DNA of 64,000 nucleotides from Terriglobia bacterium (GTDB lineage Bacteria > Acidobacteriota > Terriglobia > Terriglobales > Acidobacteriaceae): assembly GCA_020073465.1 (NCBI GenBank), contig JAIQFC010000009.1:62001-126000 (forward strand), read 5' to 3'. This document shows, piece by piece, positions 25,678 through 36,710 of the stretch. Numbering within the stretch: the first letter of the stretch is position 1; every line of letters starts with the position of its first letter. The position numbers were made by a program, and so were the translations under genes. The notes under the pieces are model-generated. The model saw nothing but the letters and a program-made list of their open reading frames with translations. It had not been told where the DNA came from and searched no databases.

Positions 25678-28600
25678 TTAGAACTCGATCCGCAGTCCGA
25701 ATTCAAATTGGCGCGGGGCCCCGAGGGCGTACGTTCCTGACTGGAAGCTAGCCCGGAACGGTGTCAGGTTCTGCCCGCGAGTCACGCCACCCACCGCGTT
25801 CGGCGCCAGGGTGACTCCGTCTGGCCCTGGAGCCAAAGTGGAAATGGGTAGGTTGCCCGGGAGGAATGCGTTCGAGAAGTTGAAGATGTTGAACATATTG
25901 ACGGCGGGCTCGATGGTGACTCGCTCCGCCACCTTGATGGGCCAGGCTGCCTTGAAGTCAAACGATTTCAGCCACGGAAAGCCGATCGCGCCTTGGGCTA
26001 CAGACGGAAGTGACGGCATCACCCAGCCTAACGCTGTCATGTCAGAATTGCTCAAGACCCCACCGTTCACGACTTGCTGACCGGCGGGGGTCAGGGTCCC
26101 GGCAAAGGCTGTGTTGTAGTGACTGATTAAGCTCTGCAGATCACCGATCTTGGTCGAACGCTGGAACTGGCCGAATTGCGTGCCCGGTACCGGATCACCC
26201 GCTGCGCCGGAACCGATGCCCGACCCCAGCCAGTTCGTCGCAAAGATTTCCCCTCCACTCGTTAGCTGAGGCAGAAGCAGGTTCTGCGCAAGCGGGCTGT
26301 AGAAATGGCCGATCACGCTCAACCGCGTGAAGAACGGCAGATCGAAAGTTCCCCCGAAAGAGAACTGGTGCGTCCGGTCCAGTCCGTTCGGGCCGGTGAA
26401 CTGGAGCACTTTGTCATTGTTCGTGGGCAAGTTGACGAAGTCCGAGTCCAGCACCTGGCTGACATACTTGGACAGGGCGTACGACACTTGGAGGTTTGCC
26501 GCCTTGAGTCCACGCATGGGATTGGTGAGCCTTTGCACCAGCTTGACCTGCAACCCGTCGTACACGGAACGTCCCACGGGCATCAGCATATTCAGCGTTC
26601 CAAGCGCGCCGTCATTGACATTGGTGTAGCCGTCGGTGCCCGGGAACGCGCAGAACGGACAGGGGAAGCCACCGGTCACGGCATTGTTCGAGTCCAGTCC
26701 CGCGCCAGAGTAGGCAGCCTGTGCACCCGACTGACCCAGATTTGTGATCATGCACGTGACCTGATCTGTTCCTGCCGTGCACCCGTTCGCCGTCTGAGCG
26801 GCGTCCCGAGCCGCAATGGCGTTAGCGAGGTTGAAGGAACGCGCCGCCCCGCTGTGGTTGACGTCAACCGCAAGCAAGGTGCGCAGGCCGACGTTTCGGA
26901 CGTAGTCCGCAGTGAGGACCGTGCCGGGGCGAATTTCGCGCTGAATGCCGATATTCATCTGCCACGAGCGTGGGGTCCGATAGTTGGGTAAGAACAAGTC
27001 CAGACCGTTGGCATTGGGTGCGGCGAGGGAATTTCCCACAAAGTTCGCATTCGGTACGAGGCCGGTATTAGCGGCCGCCGATGCCTGAAAGGCATTACTC
27101 AGAGCGATGACCTGGCTCCCCGCGGACGCGATGGGCAGGCCGCAGAACGTGGGTGAGACCGTGCCGTCGCCATTCGAAACCCCGGCTCCGCCTGCGATCT
27201 GCGTCCCGGAGGCTCCGGGATCGCTGGGCCAGTTGAATGGCGCCGGGCTGGTGGCCTGGCACACGAATGGGAAGTACGAGAAGATGCCCTTCTGTATGCG
27301 CGCCGGGCTGTCGAACAGCACATTGTTCCAAATCGAGTTCTCGTAGAACAGGCCACCGCCGCCACGGACCACTGTTTTGCCGTTGCCGGCAACGTCCCAC
27401 GCGAAACCAACTTGCGGGGCGAAGTTGTTGCCCGGCGTGCGCACGCGATCTCCCAGGCCCGCTCCCCACTGGTTTAGTTCTGGCAAGGGGCCGAGGTCGC
27501 TGTCCACTCGTCCAGTGTCGCGGACATAGCGCAAACCGTAAGTCAGCGTGAGATTGCGCCGGATCTTCCAGCCATCGCCGATGTAGAACTGGACGCGATT
27601 GTCGGGACCGAGTCCGCCGCCGGGGTAGCCGAAGGCTGGCTTCGCGGTAGAAAAACCAACTCCGTTCCCCAGAGTTGCCCAGTCGATGGTGTACGACGTT
27701 GGGTCGGGGTCGTTACTTCCATTCAACGAGGTGGTGCCGACCTGAGGGAAAGTAAAGAAAGCGGCCAAGCCGCCCCCTTGAATGTGGTTGTAGCTCCCAC
27801 CATAGCGAATGATGTGAGACCCCAGGATCTTGCTGCCATCGTACTTGATCTGCTTGTTGGCCTGCAGCGTCGCTTGGGGGGCAAGCAGGTTCGGACCACC
27901 GCAGTAGTCTCCTCCGCGGCTAATTACGCAACTTCCCACGACCGGCGCCCCGATGTTGATCCCGAGTCCGGGTATCGGGTTGTCAATGCCCGAAAGGCCG
28001 CTGGTGCCGTCCACGATCCCATTGCGAAACTTCAGATACGAGAAGCGAATGCTGTGAGTGAACGATCCCGTACTAAAGTCGATGCCTGCGGTATGCGAAG
28101 GGGTGTGATTGACGTTCTTGAATCCCTGCAGCGAACTGGCCGAACCGAAAGGACGGATCTGACTGCTCTGGTCGAAATTGAAACGATAGAAAGCGTGAGC
28201 GGTGCTCTTGATCTGCCAATCCAGCTTTCCGTCGGTCTGCACCTCGCGGAAGGGCTGCACCAACGTAGTGTTGAGACCGGCAAACGGACCAGAGAAAGGT
28301 TCCGCGGCAGTCAGGTCCTGTTTGCTCCGCTCTGCGTCAATGAACCAGAAGAGTTTGTCCTTGATCACATATCCGCCCAAGCGACCGCCAAACTGCTCAC
28401 GCTGGAATGGAGGTGAGGTAGGCCCAGGCAGGGCCGCTGCGGTCTGGTTGCCGCGGAACAATCCAAATGCCTCGCCGTGAAGCGCATTGCTGCCTGAACG
28501 CGTCGTGACGTTGACAGCTCCTGAGGAAGTCAGTTCTGTAGAAAGATCCAGCGAAGACTGGGAAAGCTGAAACTCCTGAATCGCGCTGGCCGGGATGTTC

Positions 28601-29259
28601 TGCGTGGTGGTACCCACGGTCTCGTCAGAGATGTCGACACCATCCACCTCGATGCGCGCGGTACGCCCAAATCTTCCTTGGAAGGAAATCGAGGAAAACC
28701 CATTCTTGGTTGGGTCGAAGGTGCTGCCCTCCTGAATCTGCACGCCCGGTTCAAGTTGAGCAAGGTCCAGGAAGTTGCGGCCATTGATAGGCAGATTGTC
28801 GATCTGACTCGCCGTCAACACACCCTGCACGGTGGCCTGCTCGGTGTTTACTTGTACCTCGCCGGCCTGCACCTCAATGACCTGGCTCTCCTGGCCCACT
28901 TGCAGCTTGCCATTGAAAGTGGCAGTGTTGCCGACCTGCACGGTCACGAGTTGGCTCACGCTGCTAAAGCCCTTGGCCGAAATCTGCACCTTGTAGTCGC
29001 CAGGAGTGAGAGCGCCGGAGTTGAACGCTCCTGCAGCGTTCGACGTCAGAGTAATCGACTGTCCGGTCGCGACATTAGTAATGGCCACCCGGGCGCCCTC
29101 GACAACCGCACCTTGCGGGTCGGTGACTGTGCCCACGATACTGCCGGTACTGACCGTCGTCTGAGCAAGCGCGCCGACGCAGAAAACCAGGCAGAATATC
29201 GCGATCAGCACGAGCACGCTGGATCTCTTGCTCCGGCCAAGAGAATTGAAGTTCAACAT
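25678..29259 (-). CDS. Oar-type TonB-dependent outer-membrane receptor (copy 2)
   Basis: 1193 residues from ATG 29259, with AAAGGATGG ahead (almost the same ribosome-site context as copy 1). A signal peptide (ending GALAQ) is followed by a carboxypeptidase-regulatory domain (STGSIVGTVTDPQGAVVEGA), a plug (LPINGRNFLDLAQLEPGVQI, GRFGRTARIEVDGVDISDE) and a large barrel ending in RIEF. The first 300 residues are close to copy 1; the later barrel and loops diverge, so the two arose by duplication and probably recognise different ligands. It has its own strong terminator and a 160-base leader with the shared upstream motif. No other transport gene lies nearby. Confidence 0.9.
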   Translation of the reverse strand: MLNFNSLGRSKRSSVLVLIAIFCLVFCVGALAQTTVSTGSIVGTVTDPQGAVVEGARVAITNVATGQSITLTSNAAGAFNSGALTPGDYKVQISAKGFSSVSQLVTVQVGNTATFNGKLQVGQESQVIEVQAGEVQVNTEQATVQGVLTASQIDNLPINGRNFLDLAQLEPGVQIQEGSTFDPTKNGFSSISFQGRFGRTARIEVDGVDISDETVGTTTQNIPASAIQEFQLSQSSLDLSTELTSSGAVNVTTRSGSNALHGEAFGLFRGNQTAAALPGPTSPPFQREQFGGRLGGYVIKDKLFWFIDAERSKQDLTAAEPFSGPFAGLNTTLVQPFREVQTDGKLDWQIKSTAHAFYRFNFDQSSQIRPFGSASSLQGFKNVNHTPSHTAGIDFSTGSFTHSIRFSYLKFRNGIVDGTSGLSGIDNPIPGLGINIGAPVVGSCVISRGGDYCGGPNLLAPQATLQANKQIKYDGSKILGSHIIRYGGSYNHIQGGGLAAFFTFPQVGTTSLNGSNDPDPTSYTIDWATLGNGVGFSTAKPAFGYPGGGLGPDNRVQFYIGDGWKIRRNLTLTYGLRYVRDTGRVDSDLGPLPELNQWGAGLGDRVRTPGNNFAPQVGFAWDVAGNGKTVVRGGGGLFYENSIWNNVLFDSPARIQKGIFSYFPFVCQATSPAPFNWPSDPGASGTQIAGGAGVSNGDGTVSPTFCGLPIASAGSQVIALSNAFQASAAANTGLVPNANFVGNSLAAPNANGLDLFLPNYRTPRSWQMNIGIQREIRPGTVLTADYVRNVGLRTLLAVDVNHSGAARSFNLANAIAARDAAQTANGCTAGTDQVTCMITNLGQSGAQAAYSGAGLDSNNAVTGGFPCPFCAFPGTDGYTNVNDGALGTLNMLMPVGRSVYDGLQVKLVQRLTNPMRGLKAANLQVSYALSKYVSQVLDSDFVNLPTNNDKVLQFTGPNGLDRTHQFSFGGTFDLPFFTRLSVIGHFYSPLAQNLLLPQLTSGGEIFATNWLGSGIGSGAAGDPVPGTQFGQFQRSTKIGDLQSLISHYNTAFAGTLTPAGQQVVNGGVLSNSDMTALGWVMPSLPSVAQGAIGFPWLKSFDFKAAWPIKVAERVTIEPAVNMFNIFNFSNAFLPGNLPISTLAPGPDGVTLAPNAVGGVTRGQNLTPFRASFQSGTYALGAPRQFEFGLRIEF

Positions 29260-29680
29260 CGTGCACCATCCTTTCGGAATCTCTCTCATAATGTTTTCGA
29301 CCAGCAGTCGATCGCTGGTTCGATCGAAACCAGGACTTACCGACAACTTGACGAAACAGTTGGAACAGAAACGTTCAGACGCGGTACCCCAGATGTCAGA
29401 CCAACTCTGTGAGGATTCAATGCAATTTGTGAGCCAGCCTCGCGAAGTGCGGCCAGTTCTCGGCGCTCGAGCGCAGAGCGTAAGGTTTGCAGATATTTTC
29501 TGCGAACGACAGTGAAGCGCTTAGCAGGTTTGCTGGAAGAGAATCCCGATTTCAATAACCCCATTCTTGGAAACTGAATCACAGCTTGACGCTTACATCA
29601 CTCTTGTCGGTGTGATGTTTGTGTTGTCTATTCGAAGAGAAGTGCGCTGACAAAACACAGCGATGCTGCGAGATGTCAGG
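29260..29680. other. Intergenic region upstream of receptor copy 2
   Basis: 420 bases with no supported gene. It contains the shared 15-base motif at 29422-29436 and a short GATCGA/TCGATC palindromic stretch near 29308-29330. Nothing else is recognisable, although it must contain the promoter of receptor 2 and the 3' end of the VWA transcript. Confidence 0.5.
29422..29436 (-). promoter_or_regulatory. Motif TGGCTCACAAATTGC, copy upstream of receptor 2
   Basis: Identical to the 15 bases ahead of receptor 1, at nearly the same distance from the start codon (163 bases). Two perfect copies at matched positions suggest functional conservation after duplication. Confidence 0.5.
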
Positions 29681-30652
29681 CTAGAAGTCGGATTTCACCG
29701 TGTAATACCCGGCGCGATGTCGCGCGTGATATCCAGACGATTCCGGCATCCCGGCAACGCTGACCTGGATGCGGCGGAACTGCGAAGCAGAGGTCCGTTG
29801 TGAGGGATAGTACGCGAGGAGGTATTGCGTGCGGAGTTCGTCGCTGATCTTGTGAAAGGCCTCGTCAAGTTGCACCACTGACGTCGCGTAGTAGTACTTG
29901 CCCCCGGTGTCTTCAGAGAGCTGGATGAGCGCATGTTCGCCGCCGGTCTCGCGTCCGGCGCTGTTCTCGATGGGCACGACGATGATGCTGTAGACAATCG
30001 CCTCGGCTTCTTCGGCGGCTCGGACGGCCTCCTTGTAGTCGACCTTGCTGATGGTGTCGCCTCCGTCAGTGATCAGAACGATGACTTTGCGTCCCTGGCG
30101 CCGGTCCAGCGAACGCGATACCAGATAGATCGCATCGTAAAGGGCGGTCGCAGCGCCGACGCGAATGTGGTCGATGCCATCGTCAACACGTTTGAGATCG
30201 GAGGTGAATGCCGTAGTCTGCTGCACTACTTCGCTGAAAGAATAGATCGACAACGCGTCGATCGGACGCAGGATGGCACGTGCGAAGCGTTTGGCCGAGG
30301 CTTGTTCCAACGGCAAGTCGTGGCGCGTGCTCAAGCTGGTATCGACAGCCAGCGCGATCGAGAGAGGCAGTGCGGATTGTTTATCGAAGATGGAAATTTT
30401 CTGTTCCCGTCCGTCTTCCTGCAGCGTGAAGTTCTCTTTGGCAAGCCCGGCCACGGGAGCCCCGTGAGCGTCGGTTACGGTGACGAAGACGTTGACCAGT
30501 TTGACGTCGACTTTGAGCGTCGTTGCGGGCTCGGAGCTGGGTTCGGAACCGTGCGAGGGTTCCTGCGCCTGGAGAGCGGCGGGCGGCAGAGTGAGCAGAC
30601 CCAGAATGAGCTGACCCAGAATGGGCAGAGCCAGAGTTGGGGATTTTCTCAT
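29681..30652 (-). CDS. Secreted VWFA-related (VWA) domain protein, acidobacterial type
   Basis: 323 residues. Signal peptide (MRKSPTLALPILGQLILGLL, cleavage near LQAQ) then a conserved beta-rich head (KVDVKLVNVFVTVTDAHGAPVAGLAKENFTLQEDG) and a von Willebrand A domain with MIDAS residues DTSLS at about residue 124, a Thr in GAATALYDA, and Asp in TDGGD. The head-plus-VWA order is typical of the VWFA-related family that is expanded in acidobacteria and is thought to mediate metal-dependent adhesion. It is transcribed away from the MoaD-MoaE gene's start and ends before receptor 2's upstream region. Confidence 0.88.
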   Translation of the reverse strand: MRKSPTLALPILGQLILGLLTLPPAALQAQEPSHGSEPSSEPATTLKVDVKLVNVFVTVTDAHGAPVAGLAKENFTLQEDGREQKISIFDKQSALPLSIALAVDTSLSTRHDLPLEQASAKRFARAILRPIDALSIYSFSEVVQQTTAFTSDLKRVDDGIDHIRVGAATALYDAIYLVSRSLDRRQGRKVIVLITDGGDTISKVDYKEAVRAAEEAEAIVYSIIVVPIENSAGRETGGEHALIQLSEDTGGKYYYATSVVQLDEAFHKISDELRTQYLLAYYPSQRTSASQFRRIQVSVAGMPESSGYHARHRAGYYTVKSDF

Positions 30653-30780
30653 CAGGTGCTGGGATTATACCTTTGCGAAGTCGGCGCGACTCCTTCCGGG
30701 CGCTATCCCTCCTGGCCAAAGCTTGATCCGCAAAGCGCAGAGAATTCCTGCGGGAGCGCGCGGAGGCAACCGCCAGCCAA

Positions 30781-31572
30781 TTACTTAGATGCGCCGCCTG
30801 ACGCCGGGCTGCCTTGGGCGCGCGGAATTTCGCCGGGAAAAGGCTCGCCATCGGCCCACACGGCGCCGTCCTCGAAGTATTCTTTCTTCCAGATGGGAAC
30901 GGTGCGCTTCAGCGTGTCGATCAACCAGCGGCAGGCGTCGAAGGCGGCAGCGCGATGGGCTGAGGCCACCACGATCAGCACGCTGGTTTCGCCGATTTCG
31001 AGACGGCCCAACCGGTGCACCAGAGCCAGATCGCGCACGGCGAACTGCCGGAGCGCTTGCTCAGCGAGCGTTTCCATTTGTCGAAGCGCCATCTCCTCGT
31101 AGGCTTCGTAGTCGAGGTAGAGGGTCCTGCGGCCGCGGGTTTGGTTGCGGACCACGCCTTCGAAAATCACAGCAGCGCCATCCTCACCGTGCTTGATGGC
31201 GGTCAGTATCTGTTGCGTCTCGATTGATTCGCGGATAATCGAAGCGTAGCGCCGGCCCTTCGGTTCGCTGCGCTCTCTCAGGGCAGGCTCCGGCTCTCCC
31301 GGGGGTGTCCTGCCCGCGACTTTCGCTGACCCGCCACTCACCGGGGGTAACAGCGCAACCTCATCGCCGGAATTGAGCTTCGTCTCCGCTCTTGCATATT
31401 GCTGATTCACTGCCAAGGCCAGCGACGGAAGCACATCCTTCAGGCGCGGAATTTGCAGCTCGTAGTGCCTCAGCACGTCGGCAACCGAGGCACCGTCGGA
31501 CAAGTCGAGAGACTCGCTCGCCGTGCCGACGAGATCTTTCAGCATGCCGAAGAATAGGATGCGCACACGCAT
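30781..31572 (-). CDS. Fused molybdopterin synthase, MoaD-MoaE
   Basis: 263 residues from ATG 31572. Residues 1-82 are MoaD ([15 protein letters not shown] to [13 protein letters not shown]) and residues 112-245 are MoaE, with the catalytic HR pair in SAHRAAAF and the Lys pair in [11 protein letters not shown]. The two subunits of molybdopterin synthase, which convert precursor Z to molybdopterin, are therefore on one chain. The MoaD C-terminal Gly-Gly, which must be free to carry the thiocarboxylate, is internal and followed by Ser and a charged linker of about 30 residues. A fused synthase known from mycobacteria (MoaX) is reported to be cleaved after this Gly-Gly. Other moa genes are not in the window. 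A TTG 15 bases upstream is a less likely start. Confidence 0.92.
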   Translation of the reverse strand: MRVRILFFGMLKDLVGTASESLDLSDGASVADVLRHYELQIPRLKDVLPSLALAVNQQYARAETKLNSGDEVALLPPVSGGSAKVAGRTPPGEPEPALRERSEPKGRRYASIIRESIETQQILTAIKHGEDGAAVIFEGVVRNQTRGRRTLYLDYEAYEEMALRQMETLAEQALRQFAVRDLALVHRLGRLEIGETSVLIVVASAHRAAAFDACRWLIDTLKRTVPIWKKEYFEDGAVWADGEPFPGEIPRAQGSPASGGASK

Positions 31573-31720
31573 GAGGCCGATCGCCAACGACCAGTCAGTT
31601 TACCGCGAGTGGGTCGGTTGCTGAGACTGCGGAAACATCTCATCGGCCAGCAAGCGGCCATCTCGCAAGATGCTCCTCCGCGAGTTTGTTCCCGTTTTCC
31701 GAACGCGCGCAGCTTTGCCG

Positions 31721-31748
31721 TTGACAGGTCTCAATCCTCGGCTATAAT
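31721..31748 (+). promoter_or_regulatory. Consensus sigma70 promoter
   Basis: TTGACA (31721-31726) and TATAAT (31743-31748) with a 16-base spacer: both hexamers match the consensus fully. Transcription would start near 31755 and give a leader of about 110 bases before the gene at 31867. It is the best promoter match in the window. Confidence 0.85.
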
Positions 31749-31814
31749 GCGCGCGTTTGCGGTGCACGCTTCCCTCCGGCCACGCTCGAACACACCTCGG
31801 AATCCCTGGGCCTT

Positions 31815-31835
31815 CGAACTGCGGCAGGCAGTTCG
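31815..31835 (+). other. Perfect hairpin in the leader of the 31867 gene
   Basis: CGAACTGC, loop GGCAG, GCAGTTCG: an uninterrupted 8-bp stem located 31 bases before the ATG and about 60 bases after the predicted transcript start. There is no T-tract, so it is not a terminator. It could affect mRNA stability or translation. Confidence 0.5.
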
Positions 31836-31866
31836 CAGTATCGTTGGTGCTCCGAAGAAGGCAAAT

Positions 31867-32199
31867 ATGGAGATCTTCATCGATTTCGGTCTCTTCGAAC
31901 TGATGGCCGCTCTGGGGTTGGCTGCGTTGTCGCGGACTATCTACTCCAGAAAGCTGTTGGGGATAGTCTTCCTGGCTGCGAGCGCACTTGCACCGGCGGC
32001 GATGCTGGCCGTCGCTTCCGCTCCCTCACAGCGCTGGATCGCCATCCTCTGCCTGGCTACGACATTGCCCAATGTGGCTGTGGTTGCGGCTGTCCTGCAA
32101 AACGGCCAGGTTCCCAGGCTGAGGATCCCACGACGACTCCAGCGCGGGCCTGTCCCGGCGCACCCTCAAGAGGTCCCTTTCCAGGATTCGCCAAAATAG
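31867..32199 (+). CDS. Small membrane protein of unknown function
   Basis: 110 residues from ATG 31867 ([10 protein letters not shown]). Two or three hydrophobic segments (about residues 5-25, 30-48, 55-80) precede a basic, Pro-rich cytoplasmic-type tail ([22 protein letters not shown]). A longer frame reaches 31609 but would start ahead of the consensus promoter, so the shorter start is favoured. An AAGAAGG seven bases ahead is a moderate ribosome site. It is followed after 53 bases by a conserved hypothetical with a strong ribosome site, perhaps in the same transcript. Confidence 0.6.
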   Translation: MEIFIDFGLFELMAALGLAALSRTIYSRKLLGIVFLAASALAPAAMLAVASAPSQRWIAILCLATTLPNVAVVAAVLQNGQVPRLRIPRRLQRGPVPAHPQEVPFQDSPK

Positions 32200-32252
32200 A
32201 TAGACCGTGACTTGAAGTTGCGAGGGGGAATTCAAAGCGCAGGAGGTGCTGA

Positions 32253-33137
32253 ATGCCAGATATCCGCCAGAAGACGAGAACCCGGAGACTGCTGTTGACG
32301 GGTGCAAAAGCGATGGAACCGCTGGATCTGCTGCGGCCAGGGATGCCGGCGCTGGATTCCATTCACGACGATAGGACAACCTTTAAACCTACACTGCGAG
32401 GACCCACCTACCGCATCCTGAAGACCACCGAAGTCGATTCCTACGAAAGTACACGCCCGGCAAAGGCATTGCGTCTGGCATTGCACGGGAAGAAGACCCC
32501 CGCACCGGCTGCCATCGCCGCAGCCGCCAAACTCTCCCCTGCGAAAGGGGCGCTCGCCGCTAAGCCCGCGGCGGCCGCAGGTGATAACTTTGCAGGAACG
32601 GCACGCAAGGCTGCCAAACTATCGATCGCAGCGGCCAAGACCGAGAACTTCACTGACGTGAGCAAACTGATCGCCTCGCTGACCCCGGTGGACCAGATGG
32701 TCAAGCTCAAGATCTCGACCAGCGCAACGTCGAATCGGGTGGCGCAGGAGAAACGCAACGTTCACGTGACTGGTTTCTTGTTCGCGGCCAGCCGCGAGGC
32801 CGACAATGACTTTCACCTCATCGTGGGCCGCGATCCCAAGGCAGGGCAGGAAACTTACATGACCATGGAGATCTCAGGGTTGCCTCCCGCGACGAGTTCA
32901 GCCTTTGCGGCTCTGAACACGGCTCGCACCGCTTACAAGCAGTTCTTCGGGACCAAGAACCTGCCTGGTGCCGGCTACCATTTCTATCAGCCTCCGATTC
33001 CGGTGAAGGTCGATGGCTCACTGTTTTTTGACGCGACCCACAGCAAGGGACAAGCGCCCGGGCCTCCCAGCTTGAAGAGTCGCATGCCCACCATCTGGGA
33101 GATTCACCCGGTCACCAAGATTAAGCTGGGACCATAG
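32253..33137 (+). CDS. Uncharacterised protein with WEIHPVTKI C-terminal domain
   Basis: 294 residues, ATG 32253 with AGGAGG six bases ahead. Three parts are visible: a short N-terminal segment (residues 25-72, PGMPALDSIHDD and YRILKTTEVDSYE) that is repeated in the small gene downstream; an Ala/Lys-rich disordered stretch (75-130); and a C-terminal domain (145-294) with TGFLFAASREADNDFHLIVG, ARTAYKQFFG, GSLFFDATHSKG and WEIHPVTKIKL. The C-terminal pattern of two short motifs around a beta-rich core is seen in other uncharacterised bacterial proteins. No catalytic motif stands out and there is no signal peptide. A role cannot be assigned. Confidence 0.75.
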   Translation: MPDIRQKTRTRRLLLTGAKAMEPLDLLRPGMPALDSIHDDRTTFKPTLRGPTYRILKTTEVDSYESTRPAKALRLALHGKKTPAPAAIAAAAKLSPAKGALAAKPAAAAGDNFAGTARKAAKLSIAAAKTENFTDVSKLIASLTPVDQMVKLKISTSATSNRVAQEKRNVHVTGFLFAASREADNDFHLIVGRDPKAGQETYMTMEISGLPPATSSAFAALNTARTAYKQFFGTKNLPGAGYHFYQPPIPVKVDGSLFFDATHSKGQAPGPPSLKSRMPTIWEIHPVTKIKLGP

Positions 33138-33204
33138 GAAACGGGAAGGAATACGTACGGGGCGAGCACGAAAAAAGAAACCGAAGCGACCAAAGCGCAA
33201 GTCT

Positions 33205-33384
33205 GTGCCTGGCCTTTCACAACTTGCCCCAGGGATGCCTGCGCTGGACAGCGTTCAAGAGGTCGTGGATTTCGTGTCGCCCCAAAACGTCAAGTATAAG
33301 ATTCTGAAAACCACGGAGACGGACGCCTACGATCCAGTCCCCACGCCGCGCGCCAAACACCGCAAACCCCGACCGTCGTCGTAA
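33205..33384 (+). CDS. Small paralogue of the preceding gene's N-terminal segment
   Basis: 59 residues from GTG 33205 (MPGLSQLAPGMPALDSVQ). It repeats the neighbour's motifs: PGMPALDSV against PGMPALDSI, and KYKILKTTETDAYDP against YRILKTTEVDSYES. The rest of the neighbour's domains are absent, and the tail is basic (RAKHRKPRPSS). The same frame is open further upstream with a strongly basic leader (RKKKPKRPKRKS) but without a standard start codon. A GGAAGGA at 33144-33150 could serve a rare start near 33157. It may be a small functional protein or a decayed duplicate. Confidence 0.55.
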   Translation: MPGLSQLAPGMPALDSVQEVVDFVSPQNVKYKILKTTETDAYDPVPTPRAKHRKPRPSS

Positions 33385-33438
33385 ATAGCGTTCCTCGTGC
33401 AGGTCGAACGCGTTCCCCTCACAGAAGCACCCTCGCGG

Positions 33439-35931
<2,493 letters not shown>

Positions 35932-35938
35932 GGCTCTC

Positions 35939-35959
35939 CTTGAGTGTAACTCGCTCAAG
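35939..35959 (-). promoter_or_regulatory. HAIR-like HspR operator in front of lon
   Basis: The 21 bases read CTTGAGT-N7-GCTCAAG on the plus strand (CTTGAGC-N7-ACTCAAG toward lon). The HAIR element bound by HspR is CTTGAGT-N7-ACTCAAG, so 13 of 14 arm positions match with the exact spacing. It is 8-28 bases before the lon ATG and overlaps its ribosome site. HspR is known to repress lon, dnaK and clpB in actinobacteria. Its use here is inference, since no hspR gene is in the window. Confidence 0.7.
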
Positions 35960-36211
35960 TTTTAGATGATACTCTTCCTGAAAGGTTTCAGCACCCCCCG
36001 GAAGTCCCCACAAGTTTCGTGGATTCTAGTCCCCTGCTTGGGTGTTGGCAGCATATCCAAGGTGCAGAGGCTAACGCGGATTGGTATCCGTTGCCAAGTC
36101 TTAAAGTTACGATTTCAGGCGACAGATATCCCCAGATCGCGCACACCAATCTCGACGCAAGCCCGAAGTTCCGTACGGCGACGCTCATCGGCACCGAGAG
36201 TTCAGGAAAGG

Positions 36212-36580
36212 CTAGAACACGTGCTTGGCGGAATCGCCACGGAAGACCAACTCACGCACCACCCTCTCATTGGCTGCATTTAGCTCGTAAGTCGTCGAAC
36301 TCTGATCAGCTTTTTTCGCCAGCGGCACCAAAGTGCATTTCACCTTGACCTGTTCCTTGTCGGATTCAGAGGTGAAAACCATGATGTGCTCTTCGCCCTG
36401 CATGGTATGACGTACTTCGTACTCGCCAGCCTTCAGCAGATTGTTTCCGATGCGTACCGGATCGCGGAACGTAATGTGCCTCAAATCAGAAATGCCAAGG
36501 TTCTTGTCCGCGGCCATGGCCATCAGGGTCAGTCCAAGCAGCCAAGGCAGAATCATGCCTGTGACTTTCAACCAGCGCAT
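36212..36580 (-). CDS. Small secreted hypothetical protein
   Basis: 122 residues from ATG 36580, with GGGAGGA five bases ahead. A signal peptide (residues 1-25, ending MAMA) is followed by a beta-rich domain: GISDLRHITFRDPVRIGNNLLKAGEYEVRHTMQG, EHIMVFTSESDKEQVKVKCTLVPL, and TTYELNAANERVVRELVFRGDSAKHVF. The core motif of two short beta-hairpins (KAGEYEVRHTM and RVVRELVFRGD) is found in many small acidobacterial secreted proteins of unknown role. It is divergent from nothing near; lon starts 280 bases away on the same strand, downstream. No function is proposed. Confidence 0.75.
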   Translation of the reverse strand: MRWLKVTGMILPWLLGLTLMAMAADKNLGISDLRHITFRDPVRIGNNLLKAGEYEVRHTMQGEEHIMVFTSESDKEQVKVKCTLVPLAKKADQSSTTYELNAANERVVRELVFRGDSAKHVF

Positions 36581-36710
36581 AAAAGTCCTCCCGTTAACCA
36601 TATCGTGAGATTCCCTTAGGACCTCAGAGGAAGTCTAGAAGTGCGGGTCGCGGCTGGATGTGTGCCGCGTCACAGGCGCGTGTGACGGCAGTCTACGATA
36701 GCCGGATTCT

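Noticed and set aside
31815-31835. The leader hairpin as a terminator or riboswitch
   Set aside because: There is no T-tract and no alternate pairing or known aptamer core that I can see, so it is listed only as a structure.
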